DNA of 64,000 bases from Carallia brachiata (taxonomy: Eukaryota; Streptophyta; Magnoliopsida; Malpighiales; Rhizophoraceae): positions 2,208,187 through 2,272,186 of the forward strand of contig JADCRB010000026.1 in assembly GCA_021464245.1 (NCBI GenBank), read 5' to 3'. Shown one piece after another: positions 10,788 through 20,808 of this stretch; within the stretch, counting starts at the first letter, position 1, and every line of letters starts with the position of its first letter. The notes under the pieces were generated by a model. It saw only the letters and a program-made list of their open reading frames with translations. It was not told the origin of the DNA and did not search any database. Made by a program: the position numbers and the translations under genes.

Positions 10788-11289
10788 TGTTGAAAAATAT
10801 ATGAATAGATAGCTACATCGATTTGTTTTAAAAGAAAAGGACTAAATTAATTAAAGAAACGTAACTCTTCATAGAAAATGAGTAACCCTTGGTGGGAAGA
10901 GACATAACTCTTTATTGAAAAAGACGTGACCTCTAGTGTGAAAAGTTGTGTTTGTTCATGGGAGAGACATGATCTTTGAAGTAAGAGTTATAATTTTTCA
11001 TACAAGAGTCATGACTTTTTATACGTAACTATTCAAAATCTATAAATAGGATCCCTTATTGCCTAACAGAAATTAATTCACTTATATATTTATTCTTCTT
11101 ATAAAATTTTTTCTTCTTACATTGAGAAATTCTTATAAGGGAGTTTAGAGGAATTACCGCTTGTAAACCCAAGGCTTTGTAAATGGTAAAGTGATTTACC
11201 ATAAGCCTACAGTAATTTGGGAGGGGACAAACATCTAGTGATTATTAACGATACAAAGCCTATTTAATTTTTACTATCTTTTTCTAACA
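10788..11289 (+). repeat. Complete Ty1/copia 3' LTR (502 bp)
   Basis: It starts TGTTGAAAAATATATG right after the polypurine tract and ends TTTTTCTAACA, giving TGTT...AACA ends. A TATA-like CTATAAATAGG near 11039 would serve as its promoter. A related truncated copy lies inverted at 8855-9180. Confidence 0.88.
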
Positions 11290-12030
11290 TCTAATACATG
11301 AACTTTTTTTTTTTAAATATACATGAGAATTTGGAAAATTAATGATAAAGATTATAATTTTTCAAGCAATAATGGAGAGAACAAAGATAAGGCCAAAGCA
11401 TCAAGCAATGAAGGAAATTGCCAAAAAATCAGAGAAAAATAAAAAAGTTGATCTCAAAAAACCCTAACCACCAGAAGAGAATAAAGAAGCCAAAGATCAA
11501 GTCTTGAATGCTATTATTGGCCTGTTTCCACCGTATAAGACTGTTCAGCATACATTGCTGGGTGCTGTAACCACATCCACATCATTAACCATGGAGGAAT
11601 GCCCCATTCTCACTGTGATTTCCATTTGTTCTTCTTTAATTTTTCTTACCTTTATGTAAATGAGAGGAGATTTTTAAATGTCCTTTAAGTCAAGAATGGT
11701 GTTAGTTACAGGATGTTGAAGAAAGTATTTTTAATTTTTGTTTTGTTTTATTGCTAATAGTAAGTCTCTGCTTCCCTACTCAAGCTTGGATAAAATCTGT
11801 AGCTTTGAGTAAGGAGAGTAAGAAGAAACCATGAGATTAACAAGTCAGTTAATGTAGATACTATTCATGACAATGAAATAATCCATTTTTTCTCATTTAT
11901 TGTTTCTTTGATTGAAACTGTATTGCATTTTTTATTGAAACTAAATAAGGGATTTCTGTGACCAAAACAATATATGTATATATGTATTGTGGGAGTCCCT
12001 TGTTCCTTCACCATTGTGGGCTAGTTTGAT
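11290..12030 (+). other. No secure gene; weak ORF relic
   Basis: One frame from about 11395 to 11659 reads a lysine-rich piece, one stop (near 11466), then QVLNAIIGLFPPYKTV and a hydrophobic end ILTVISICSSLIFLTFM before TAA. It could be a broken gene end, but no family is recognised and one stop interrupts it. Confidence 0.3.
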
Positions 12031-12034
12031 TCAC

Positions 12035-12370
12035 AATCTTTGTGCAAATGGCAGGTTGATTTTGCACACAATATCGAGGTGTGTTCTATTTCGGTGGTAG
12101 AGTTGTGGGGAATTTTGGGATGCCTTGATCTAGCTCGGAATTGTGGTTATAGGAAGGGGTGTTGTGAGATGGAATTTGCTTTGGTGCTGCGATAGATTCA
12201 GGAAGGAGTTTTTGTTAACCATATGCATGATAATTTGATTCTGATTGTAAGGGATACGGTTAGGCGTGGTTGGGACGTAAGGTTCACCCATGTGCTCCTG
12301 GTGGCAAATAGGCTAGGTGACATGTTGGCAGATTATGCAGGTTCTCTTAATGTCTATATTACAACTATTA
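12035..12370 (+). pseudogene. RNase H domain scrap of a LINE-type retrotransposon
   Basis: Frames spell ELWGILGCLDLARNCGYRKG, a stop near 12192, then IQEGVF and VRRGWDVRFTHVLLVANRLGD with MLADYAGSLNV. This is the pattern of the RNase H-like domain (RVT_3 type) at the end of plant L1-like elements and related proteins. The second aspartate motif is present as ANRLGDMLADYA. The upstream reverse transcriptase is absent. Confidence 0.7.
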
Positions 12371-13057
12371 TTGTATTTTTTGTAACTGCAATAATAAAAT
12401 ATGTAACAAAAATATATTACTTTTGTTTTCGGTTCATATTTTTTTATTGTAGTTATATAAAATATACCGTTAATTACAATATAAATATCGTTTACACAAA
12501 ATTCTGTGTGACCATGTAATAACTTTCATGTATATATGGGGTTTATTTTGACCAAAAAAAATATAGGGTTTCTAAAAAAAATGTAAAAAAAAAGAAGGTG
12601 GGGTTCCTTGCAGTTGGGATCAAAGTTCCACGAGTCCTTCTCAGGGGTGTATAATTATGAGTTGGAGTCTAACCATGAAATAGAATTCCAAAATAAAGTA
12701 CAACCTAAAAGTCAAAGTTTGCTCCACAACAATACAAATATGTGTGTGGGTTCATACACAAGTAGAAGTAGCAAAAAATTGTTCAAGAGAAGAAAAAGGT
12801 GGAAGTATTGAAAAGCCTCCCCAGCCTATCAGAACAATATTCGAAACAAAATTTATGGGAAGAAAAAAAATAAAAATAGAAAGGTAGAACAATGGGTAAA
12901 AAGATATGTTTTGAAAATAGGACATGAAGAGTTGTGAGGTTTCAACTCTTAGTTCACCAATATAAGAAGTCATCATCTATTTCTATTGAAAAAGGAATAG
13001 AAGGAGGTGTAATTTTAGACGAGAGAGCCTATGACTTTAACATGTACCTTGAGAGTA

Positions 13058-13743
13058 CATTTAGTACACAGATTGAATAATACGATATAGAATAGTATAG
13101 ACTAATATAACATATGATATGTTAAGCTATTAACATATATTACGTTTGAATAATATAAAATAATATAGAATAGTTATTCTATTTAATATTTAGATGATAT
13201 AAGACAGAATAGTATAGTATATCAAAATGACTTTTTTATCTTTATAAATAATTGACTTATATATTTACTATTAATTTTAAATTTTTTTATTAAAATAGTT
13301 AAAATTAAGCAATAGTTATTAGGAGGGAGGAGAGAGAGAGGAAGGGAGGAACGAGAAGTGAGGGAGGAGGGAGGAGAGAGAAAAGAAAGAGAGAGAGAGA
13401 GAGAGAGAGGAGGGAGGGGGAGAGAGAGAAAGGGGGAGAGAGAAAAGAAAGAGAGAGAAGATGAGAGAGAGAGAGAAGTATGTGAGAGAAATGAGTTTTT
13501 TTTAATTTTATATTAATTTTTAAAAAATATTTAAAATTTATTTTAATTAAAAGACTATTTTATTAAATATATAATTTGTTAACACTAATTGAGATAAATT
13601 AATTTATGGGGTAAAAAGGATAATATTTTTCTCAGAGATAATAAGTCCACAGTAATCTATCATATATTTATCTTATTAATCAAACACACATGAGATAAGA
13701 TAAGATAGTTGGCTTATAACATATACTATCTTATCTTACGCAT
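13058..13743. mobile_element. 686-bp insertion in gene copy 1, with a GA microsatellite
   Basis: CTTGAGAGTA (13048-13057) and CTTGAAAGTA (13744-13753) flank it, a 10-bp near-perfect duplication pointing to a Mutator-like insertion. Removing the insert and one repeat restores colinearity with copy 2. The interior carries related blocks (GTTTGAATAATATAAAATAA near the left, and inverted GTTTGATTAATAAGATAAAT near the right). The terminal inverted repeats are not clean. Confidence 0.6.
13321..13492 (+). repeat. GA-rich microsatellite tract
   Basis: About 170 bases of almost pure purine, mostly GA and GGGA units. It lies inside the insertion at 13058-13743. Confidence 0.95.
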
Positions 13744-14246
13744 CTTGAAAGTATACAAATCAATCTGATTAGAATTGTTGCTACTCAATTTGAAGGAGAT
13801 GAGCATATGGAGGATTTCGGCAACCTTCGCACGCGCAGATACTCTAAAATCTTCTTTAATTTGGATCCTGACACTGCCAAACTCAACCATGTCTGGTATT
13901 AAACATAGATTCAAGGACCAACCAATATTTAGGTATTCATATTATTATTAATATTAGTGGTTCGATTTTTGTCTAAAATGCTTGAGTTGTTTTTCTCTTT
14001 CCCTTTTTTTTTTGTTGGAGGGATCTTTTTGCACCATGGTAATATAAGACTGGTAAATCTATTTGCATGTGGTCGTACCCAAGGACGATCATGAAAGAAA
14101 AGAAAGTTTCAATTTGCTCGGTTGCTACTCGTCCTGTTAATAACTTTAGGATCCAAACACAACCATATAATCGCAGAGTTCTTGACCAAATGATGTTCAA
14201 TCAGATGATTAATAGCTCTTTTGCAGCTGTTTTTTTTAAGGAATAA

Positions 14247-15300
14247 TCATAGTTTGTTTTATTAGGATTCTTTGACAGCTAGAAAACGATTTTAGTTTCT
14301 TGCATGCTTGCGAGCACTTAAATTAAGTATTGTTAAATATTAAAAATATTGGAAGACTTATTCGTTTCGAACTGGATTGGTATTTCTTTTTCTATTTTCA
14401 TTATTAAATTTTCCATTAACAATGTTTGCTGCACTAGATTGGCTCTTTGAAAAGAAAATTAATTTTGAATATTAAAATATTTTATGCTTTGATAATTTTG
14501 TTACAATTTCAATCAATGTCTATCAATGCTCATTATTTATTGTCTATATGTTTGATTATTAGAAGGAGTCCCGTTAGGGAATAGAATTCCACATCCATGA
14601 AGAATTAGGAATTAGGGTTTACTCGCTTAAAAAAAAAAAAGAATCCTATAGGTGGGGAGTCACTTGAATCGGGTCATGAATCGTTTTAGAAAAGACCTAC
14701 AAAAAGGTTAATATAAAAAGAAAAAAAAATACCACCTTTTACATTATATAATAAATCTATCACATCTTTTAAAAAATAACAAATCTAGTAAAATTAAATT
14801 ATTTTGTAATGAATCTAATACGTCGTCAATTAATACTAATAGAATTTATTAGTATGAAAAAGTGGCACGTCTACATCTAAATAATTGACTACGTGACACA
14901 TGTCATTTTAATTTAAAATTAATTAAAAAAATAAATAAGGAAAAATAAAAATATTTAAAAATTTCCAAAAATTATCTCTCCTCTCTCCCTCCCTTCTCTC
15001 TCCAGCTCTCCTCTTTTGACACCAGCCCAAGGCCCTCCTACCTTCCACAAAGATCAAACAACACCATCATTTGCAAAATCAAATTGTTATTTTTGCGAAG
15101 TTAGACTAGCTAGATTTGATAAAAACCGCAGCGTGTGCAGGATGAAGCTAACGCATGGATATGAGACACGGTGCCTGTTTCCTAATTCATCTGCATTTCC
15201 TACGTTTAGAAACCTAAGTGCTAGTAATCAATCAATTTAAGAATTTTCAGTTGAATTAGACTTAAAAAAAAATAAAATCTCTTTGGAGACTCGTTATCTC
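14247..15300. other. No gene seen between the two gene copies
   Basis: AT-rich sequence with a pyrimidine-rich patch near 14975-15005. A 74-codon ORF at 15016-15240 has no recognisable feature. Confidence 0.5.
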
Positions 15301-15487
15301 TATTCCAGTAGATTGCAGAAAACCTGACGTGTTTAATTATGAGTAGGATTCCGACTAGAAATAGAATTCCCAAACTCAGTACAGCCCAAAAATCAAAGTC
15401 TCTCGGCTCCACAACAAGACATACAAGTAGGAAAAATCCTCGACAGCTGAAACAAAATTTACGGGAAGAAAACGAAAAACTAGAACG

Positions 15488-16135
15488 ATGGGTCGAAAGA
15501 TTTCTTTTGAAAACAGGACGGGAAGAGTTGTGAGGTTCCAAATTATCCGAATTCTCGATGAGAGGCCATCATCAATTTACATCAACAGAATAATAGAAGT
15601 TGGTGGAATTTGGGAAGAGGAAGCCGGTGAATTCAACGTGCACTTTAAATTGGTGGGTTATTATGGAATTATAACTGCTCAATTTGAAGGAGATAATCAT
15701 ATGGAAGATTTTGGCAGCCTACGCTTGTGCCCTTACTCTAAAATCTTCTTTGATTTGTATCCTGTCACTGCCAAAGTTACCATGTCTGGTATTAAACATC
15801 CGTTCAGGGACAAACCAAGCTTTAGGTACGTATTATTCTTCTTCTTATTATTATTATTATTTGAGGGCAGGTACATATTATTAATGATAGTATTGATTTT
15901 GTCTGCAATTAACAATTGTCTTTTACTTATTTATTTATTTTTGAGTTTTTTTTTCACTAGTACTATAGTACTATGATGGTAATATACTAATATGATGGTA
16001 AATATATTTTAATGTCCCAGGCATTTCAGCTGCATCATACCTTATCATGAAAGAAAAGAAAAAAAAAAAATTGCTTGCTTGCTACTTGTCCCGTTGATGC
16101 CCATAAGATCCATCGAAGACCATATGATCCCATAA
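15488..16135 (+). CDS. Copy 2 of a duplicated unrecognised two-exon gene
   Basis: Model: exon 15488-15825 joined to 16021-16135, giving 150 residues. The start is chosen because MGRKISFENRT is conserved in copy 1. The donor is TTTAG|GTACGT and the acceptor ATGTCCCAG|GC; the join is in phase. Exon 1 has alternating hydrophobic and charged stretches suggesting beta-strands, with a conserved core AQFEGDNHMEDFGSLR and PYSKIFFDLYPVTAK. There is no signal peptide or clear membrane segment. In exon 2 a run of 12 A (16059-16070) probably shifts the frame, because the reading frame related to copy 1 resumes in another phase after it (ATCPVD against ATRPVN). The real end may therefore differ, or this copy may be decaying too. 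The family is not recognised. Confidence 0.5.
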
Positions 16136-17432
16136 AATCAAACTTTATGATGCAAGCTATTCTCATTAGTGGATCTTGTGGAGCGGTTTGTTGAGCTGCC
16201 TTTATCCGGGCTAAAGTGCACCGCAACAAATTTTTTTTAGTGGTGTGGGAGATGCGTATATCTTGGAGATGTATCTTACACTACAAAGAATTTTACCTAA
16301 GAAGATCCAACATTCTACCCTATTATTTTTTGGGTGTATCTCTCACCGATCATTTTATTACAAATGTTGTAAGTATAAACTTTTAGATTCACGTCAAAAG
16401 GTACAAGGTCTAGTAGTACTCTTAATTACAACTTTAAGGTTCGATCTTTAGTACTTACAAATTAAAAAAAAAAATCGAATTTGCATCCACACTAATCCAA
16501 ATAAAAAATATATATATGTAAGGCTCGTTGGCAAGAATCATCTCCAATAATTGAAATTTTCAAATTTGAATTAAAAAAATGGCATAATTATAATAATTAT
16601 TTCTAATTTTATTGAATAATTAAAAAATTGTATCAACCATTTCAAAATAGTATGAAAACAACTCCCAATTGGTAGTACGTGAGAAAATAACAAATACTCC
16701 ATACAGCGGCTTAATATTCACGGCACGAATTTTAAGCCTTATTTCGTTACCAATGTAAACTTACTCAACCAAAGCAACAATAAATGCAAAAGAGAATATC
16801 CCAAGGTGAGCTTATTAGCCCTAAGCACTTGGAAATATGAGTTTATTAAGATTCTCCAAATGCAAATTGGTAAGAACTAAAATGAAGATGGATGAGCAAT
16901 AGCAACATATGTTGAAATGCTGTATCAAAATGAACCAGCAATTATTATACAAAAGCATAGCAATACCAGAAAAGGTATCACAGAAGCAAATACGCTGACT
17001 TGTACCATAACACTAAAAAGTGCTAACTGCAATGGCAGAAACCAGCAAGTGATTCAAACATATCATCCAAAAGCCTTCCAATTTGAAATGAATAGTCTGA
17101 AATCAGTCCCGTTGTTCTTAACTTACACGGGAGTTTTTGCACTTTTGGATTCCAGTAAAGACCTAAGGCTTTGGAATGTACTTGATTACTGCAATCCAAT
17201 ACTGCTACTGATACGGATACTTCCACTATTTAGTAGAAGCTATTGGCTTCAAATGAGCAAAGGAACGTACGGAACAAGACAATCTTGATTATAAAATTGA
17301 CCAATCAAAATTATTAGTATATCATCCACAAACAAAATTTCATGTCTAGGCTTCTAGATAATGCATGTAGTTACTTATCCTGCAACTATCCATCCTCAGA
17401 CATGAGATCTTAAAGCAAAGGAAGCTTGATGC
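16136..17432. other. No gene seen; 3' flank of the ATL gene
   Basis: It includes the likely 3' untranslated region of the minus-strand ATL gene just below 17433. Open frames on both strands at 16917-17288 have no recognisable feature and overlap one another. Confidence 0.5.
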
Positions 17433-18767
17433 TCATACGGGCAGGATTGAATCCTGGCTTCTGCTATGTCTTGATGATGAGTCATTCCTCCTATATGACG
17501 ACGACCTCTTCATTGATAATGGTCCTCTTTGCAATGAAAGCCCTATTGAAGAACTTCTAATCAGCTTGCGAAAGCTTGAGCTTCCGGTACTTGCTCGCTT
17601 GGCTATTTTCTTCAAGTTTGAATGTTTTATTTGTGATAATTGAGCATCTAAGTTCCCTTGATGTTGAACAGAATAGACATTAGCCACGACATCATAAATT
17701 GCTGAAGCAGAAGAAGAATCCAATGACACAGACCTCCTAATAGGTTGCATTTCTGCCTCTACCATCTGTGTCTTGCATACGGGGCCACTTAGCACCCGAG
17801 AACAATTCCTCGAAGCAGATTGATTAGAATTATTCGTTTCTGAGTTCCCAGCAATTGGTTCGTCTGATTGAACTAGCAATGGACAAACATTACTCTCTCC
17901 ATTTCTCACGTCACTAGTTCCGCCTTCTCCTACCAGATTAATTATATTTCCACTGTCATATACAGAATTCTCCATCTGGGGCTCTTCTGTAGGCCTCAAA
18001 TCACTCGTAGTAGCCACCGACGAAGTAACTTGAGCATCACCATTATTGCATACTATCGGAGCTCGGCATAAAGGGCAATTCTTATGAGATACTAACCAAG
18101 TATCAATACAAGATATGTGAAATGCATGACTGCACTTTGGCAAAAGCCTAAGGCGCTCATCCTCTTGAAACTCGTTCAAACAAACAGAGCAATCTGTTCC
18201 TTCTACCAACCCCTCATTTTTCTTATACTTAAAAACTGCAATTGAATTGATAACAGCTTGCTCGAGACCGATAGTGTTGATGTACCATATCGGGTGGTCA
18301 ATGACTGGCCCTGGATCTTCACCCAAAAAGCCTTCCTGGGGGCCAAATGACATCTGTTCTGTTCTTTCCCTCCTTGAAGTTCTCCTCCTAGCCCTGCAAA
18401 CTCTGAAAATTGCCCATATGATGCCAAAAAGAAGCACAGCACCAATCATACAACCCACTATGGTCAAACTTGTTGTAATCAGATGCTTTTGGCTCATGTT
18501 ATCACTACTTGCAACAACTGGTGAATCAATTTCCGATGGCACCGTCGGCGGAGGAGGGGGTGGCGGCGGTGGCGACGATGATGGAGAAAGTGAATCGCAA
18601 TCAGCATAAAGGATCTTGCAAACATCAGGACAGATACGGAAACAAGAACCGTTGCACAGACCAGCGGGATTCAGAAATGGTTTGCACTGAAGCACACAAA
18701 AGGTATCATCTGGAATCAAGCTGTTTACTGATACTGTGACTGTTTTCTCCTCAGATTCAGACTCCAT
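17433..18767 (-). CDS. RING-H2 finger E3 ubiquitin ligase of the ATL family
   Basis: Single exon, 444 residues, as is usual for ATL genes. In order it has a cysteine-bearing N-terminal region, a nine-proline run (about 66-74) and a transmembrane helix at about 97-121. A basic stretch RARRRTSRRER follows, then the family GLD-type motif as IGLEQAVINSI (166-176). The RING-H2 finger spans 193-234 with ligands C193, C196, C212, H214, H217, C220, C231, C234 and the conserved W between C220 and C231 (W224). A long Ser-rich tail with basic blocks (SFRKLIRSSSIG) follows. ATL proteins recruit E2 enzymes at membranes to ubiquitinate targets. The length and tail resemble the ATL51/52/53 group, but the exact member is inference. 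An in-frame stop upstream of the ATG supports the start. Confidence 0.95.
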   Translation of the reverse strand: MESESEEKTVTVSVNSLIPDDTFCVLQCKPFLNPAGLCNGSCFRICPDVCKILYADCDSLSPSSSPPPPPPPPPTVPSEIDSPVVASSDNMSQKHLITTSLTIVGCMIGAVLLFGIIWAIFRVCRARRRTSRRERTEQMSFGPQEGFLGEDPGPVIDHPIWYINTIGLEQAVINSIAVFKYKKNEGLVEGTDCSVCLNEFQEDERLRLLPKCSHAFHISCIDTWLVSHKNCPLCRAPIVCNNGDAQVTSSVATTSDLRPTEEPQMENSVYDSGNIINLVGEGGTSDVRNGESNVCPLLVQSDEPIAGNSETNNSNQSASRNCSRVLSGPVCKTQMVEAEMQPIRRSVSLDSSSASAIYDVVANVYSVQHQGNLDAQLSQIKHSNLKKIAKRASTGSSSFRKLIRSSSIGLSLQRGPLSMKRSSSYRRNDSSSRHSRSQDSILPV

Positions 18768-20421
18768 AGCTAAAATTACAGAGGAAAAAACAGAGGAAAC
18801 AAGGGAAATAAATTCACTTCATACCTTAATTTTTGCAGGTATGAAAGAAAAGGGTCTGTATTTGTTGGAAAATGTTTTTTCAAAAGAGGACAAAAAGATT
18901 GTCCAAAAGCTTTGGTGCGGTGCGTTGTTCACTTGCTGCCTCAATTTTCCAAATCTATGGGCTTCTTGGGATTGGGATAATGGAGGCATTTGGTTATGTT
19001 TTTGTCGTTGAACATTCTGCTGTGTGCTACAGAACTGCAACATTTGGCCTTCCTTTCAAAGAGTTGGGTGGTTGGCATTTAGCAATGGACTGGGGCAGTT
19101 TCGTTTTGCTATCATTGGTCGTGGAATAGAATTCAATGCACCTTTTGGGGTCGTTCACTTGTAATTTTTAAACATTGTGTAGGGAGACTAATAAGTTTGC
19201 CACTTGTCCGAAAGTGGATAGAAATTTGTCATATGTTAAAACAAAATGGGAGAAATGACAAGCACCGACAGTAGAGAAAATAATATAAAAATATTTTATT
19301 TGGACACAATAATTTGATCATTGAGCCCGTCCCACTCCCCCCTTTTTCCATCTCCTAATATTGAGTCCTTTAGATATTAAAAAGGGTAAATATTCGGGGA
19401 CAGATAAAAATTAACCGAATTTTTTTAAAATTTTTTTTTACAGTTTTTCGTCACAAAATAAAAAGTGGGTAATAAGGATAACAAAATGTACAAGTGTGAT
19501 AGCATATATAAAGAGCTATCATAGAGTGAATTTCACGTTCATTGTATATTGTTTAATGCTTATTACACATTCTGCTAACTGCTATCATTGGTTGCATATA
19601 GGATAAGCTTAAAATTTGAAAACAAAAATAATGATTTTTGAAGTTGCAGCGTCTACAGGCCACCTGGTTTTGGCCCTCCTCTGTATACTTTTCTCAATCT
19701 ACCCAACAAGACTATTAAAAATTTCATTGGATATGAAATAAATACTTGTCCTCATGCATCAATCTTCCACGTAATGGGGCATAGATAGGATCACATGTAT
19801 TATAATTTGACTGCAGCAATTATTTTGAATTTGTTTGGTCAAAACATTATTGTATCCATGGATGCAAGCCACCAGTAAAAGCCTATAAAATTCAGTAATC
19901 AGATGAAACATTACTGTTACATGCTATAAATTTCTTGGAATTTTCTCAACTTTGATTATAAAGTTTTGGTGTCAGAAAAAGTTGCATTCAAAGCATAAAA
20001 AAGTGGCTGATGAAAGAATAACATGTAGAATATGATTTACACGGAGAACTTTGGCTTTTATACTGCTGTGGATGAACATGATGACAGATGCCGTGTTAGG
20101 GTCCCACGTGATATTGCGTTCCCAATTCAAAATTTATGAAATTTCTAGTTAGTTCGTCAGCGCAATGACTTCTTTCACACTAGGGAAAAAAAATTAGAGA
20201 GAGGCGGAACAAAAACAAGATGGAACGTAACGTGAAAAAGAGATTGCGAATTTTGTGTGAGATTTAATATAATTATTTAAAAAAAGATATATATGTGATA
20301 TGTATATTGTTAAGTATAATGTATAAATAATTCAAATAAAATGGAACTGTGTCTTTGTAACCAAACCATTCATATAATATTTTTATTATTTTTTTCTTTT
20401 TTTTCCTTCTTTTAACTCTTA
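18768..20421. other. No gene seen; upstream region of the ATL gene
   Basis: It should contain the ATL promoter and 5' leader. Just upstream of the ATG, the minus strand holds an intron-like GTATGA...TTTTAG stretch of about 60 bases (18768-18826), which could be a 5' leader intron. Short ORFs at 18736-19129 look incidental. Confidence 0.45.
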
Positions 20422-20805
20422 TACTATGTTTGATGTGTAAAAAAAAATTAAGGAGAAAAGAAAAGAATAATCATTATCATTTACTTTTTTTCTCACTTTT
20501 CTTTTTTCTCACTTTCTATACCATTCTAAATAATTTTATTTTTTCTTTACTTTTTCTATCACAAATTACTATTTATCTTTTCTTTTACCATATTTTCTTT
20601 CTCTCACATTTTTCTACCACTCCAAACAATTTTATTTTCTCTCCACTTTTTCTTTCATAAATTACTATTCATTTTTTCTTTTCACTTACTTTTTTTCTCT
20701 TAACTTTCTCTACCACTTCAAACAATTTTTTTTCTCTCTATTTTTTTTCTTTTTCTCTTAATTTTCCCTCATTTCCCTTCTTTTCCTTGCACTCCAAACA
20801 CACTC
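20422..20805 (-). mobile_element. MITE with 96-bp internal repeats, copy 1 of 4
   Basis: TTA triplets flank it (20419-20421, 20806-20808). The ends are TACTATGTTTGATG and, inverted, GAGTGTGTTTGGAGTG. Pyrimidine-rich units starting ACCAYTCYAAAYAATTT begin at 20520, 20616 and 20712, an exact 96-base period. The internal motif CACAAATTACTATTTAT is shared with three other copies. The 3-bp TTA/TAA target suggests the PIF/Harbinger type. Confidence 0.72.
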
Positions 20806-20808
20806 TTA

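Larger units (their letters stand above)
12892..14246 (+). pseudogene. Broken copy 1 of a duplicated unrecognised two-exon gene
   Basis: It starts at ATG 12892 with MGKKICFENRT, matching MGRKISFENRT of copy 2 at 15488, but has a TGA where copy 2 has Gly. After 13057 a 686-bp insertion separates the exon. The frame resumes at 13744 with LESIQINLIRIVATQFEGDE and HMEDFGNLR, YSKIFFNLDPDTAK, against QFEGDNHMEDFGSLR and YSKIFFDLYPVTAK in copy 2. A stop follows near the exon end. A second-exon remnant at about 14066-14246 reads IMKEKKVSICSVATRPVNNF and ends in TAA. The family is unknown. Protein-level similarity of the two copies shows that the ancestor was coding. Confidence 0.7.

Noticed and set aside
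15339..15533. 64-codon lysine/arginine-rich ORF overlapping the start of gene copy 2
   Set aside because: Its frame is not conserved in the duplicated copy upstream of 12892, while the MGRKISF start is.
18768..18826. Possible 5' leader intron of the ATL gene
   Set aside because: GTATGA and TTTTAG signals are present, but ATL genes are usually intronless and no upstream coding exon fits, so it was not added to the gene model.
20430..20660. 76-codon ORF rich in Phe and Leu
   Set aside because: Low-complexity translation of the MITE at 20422-20805.
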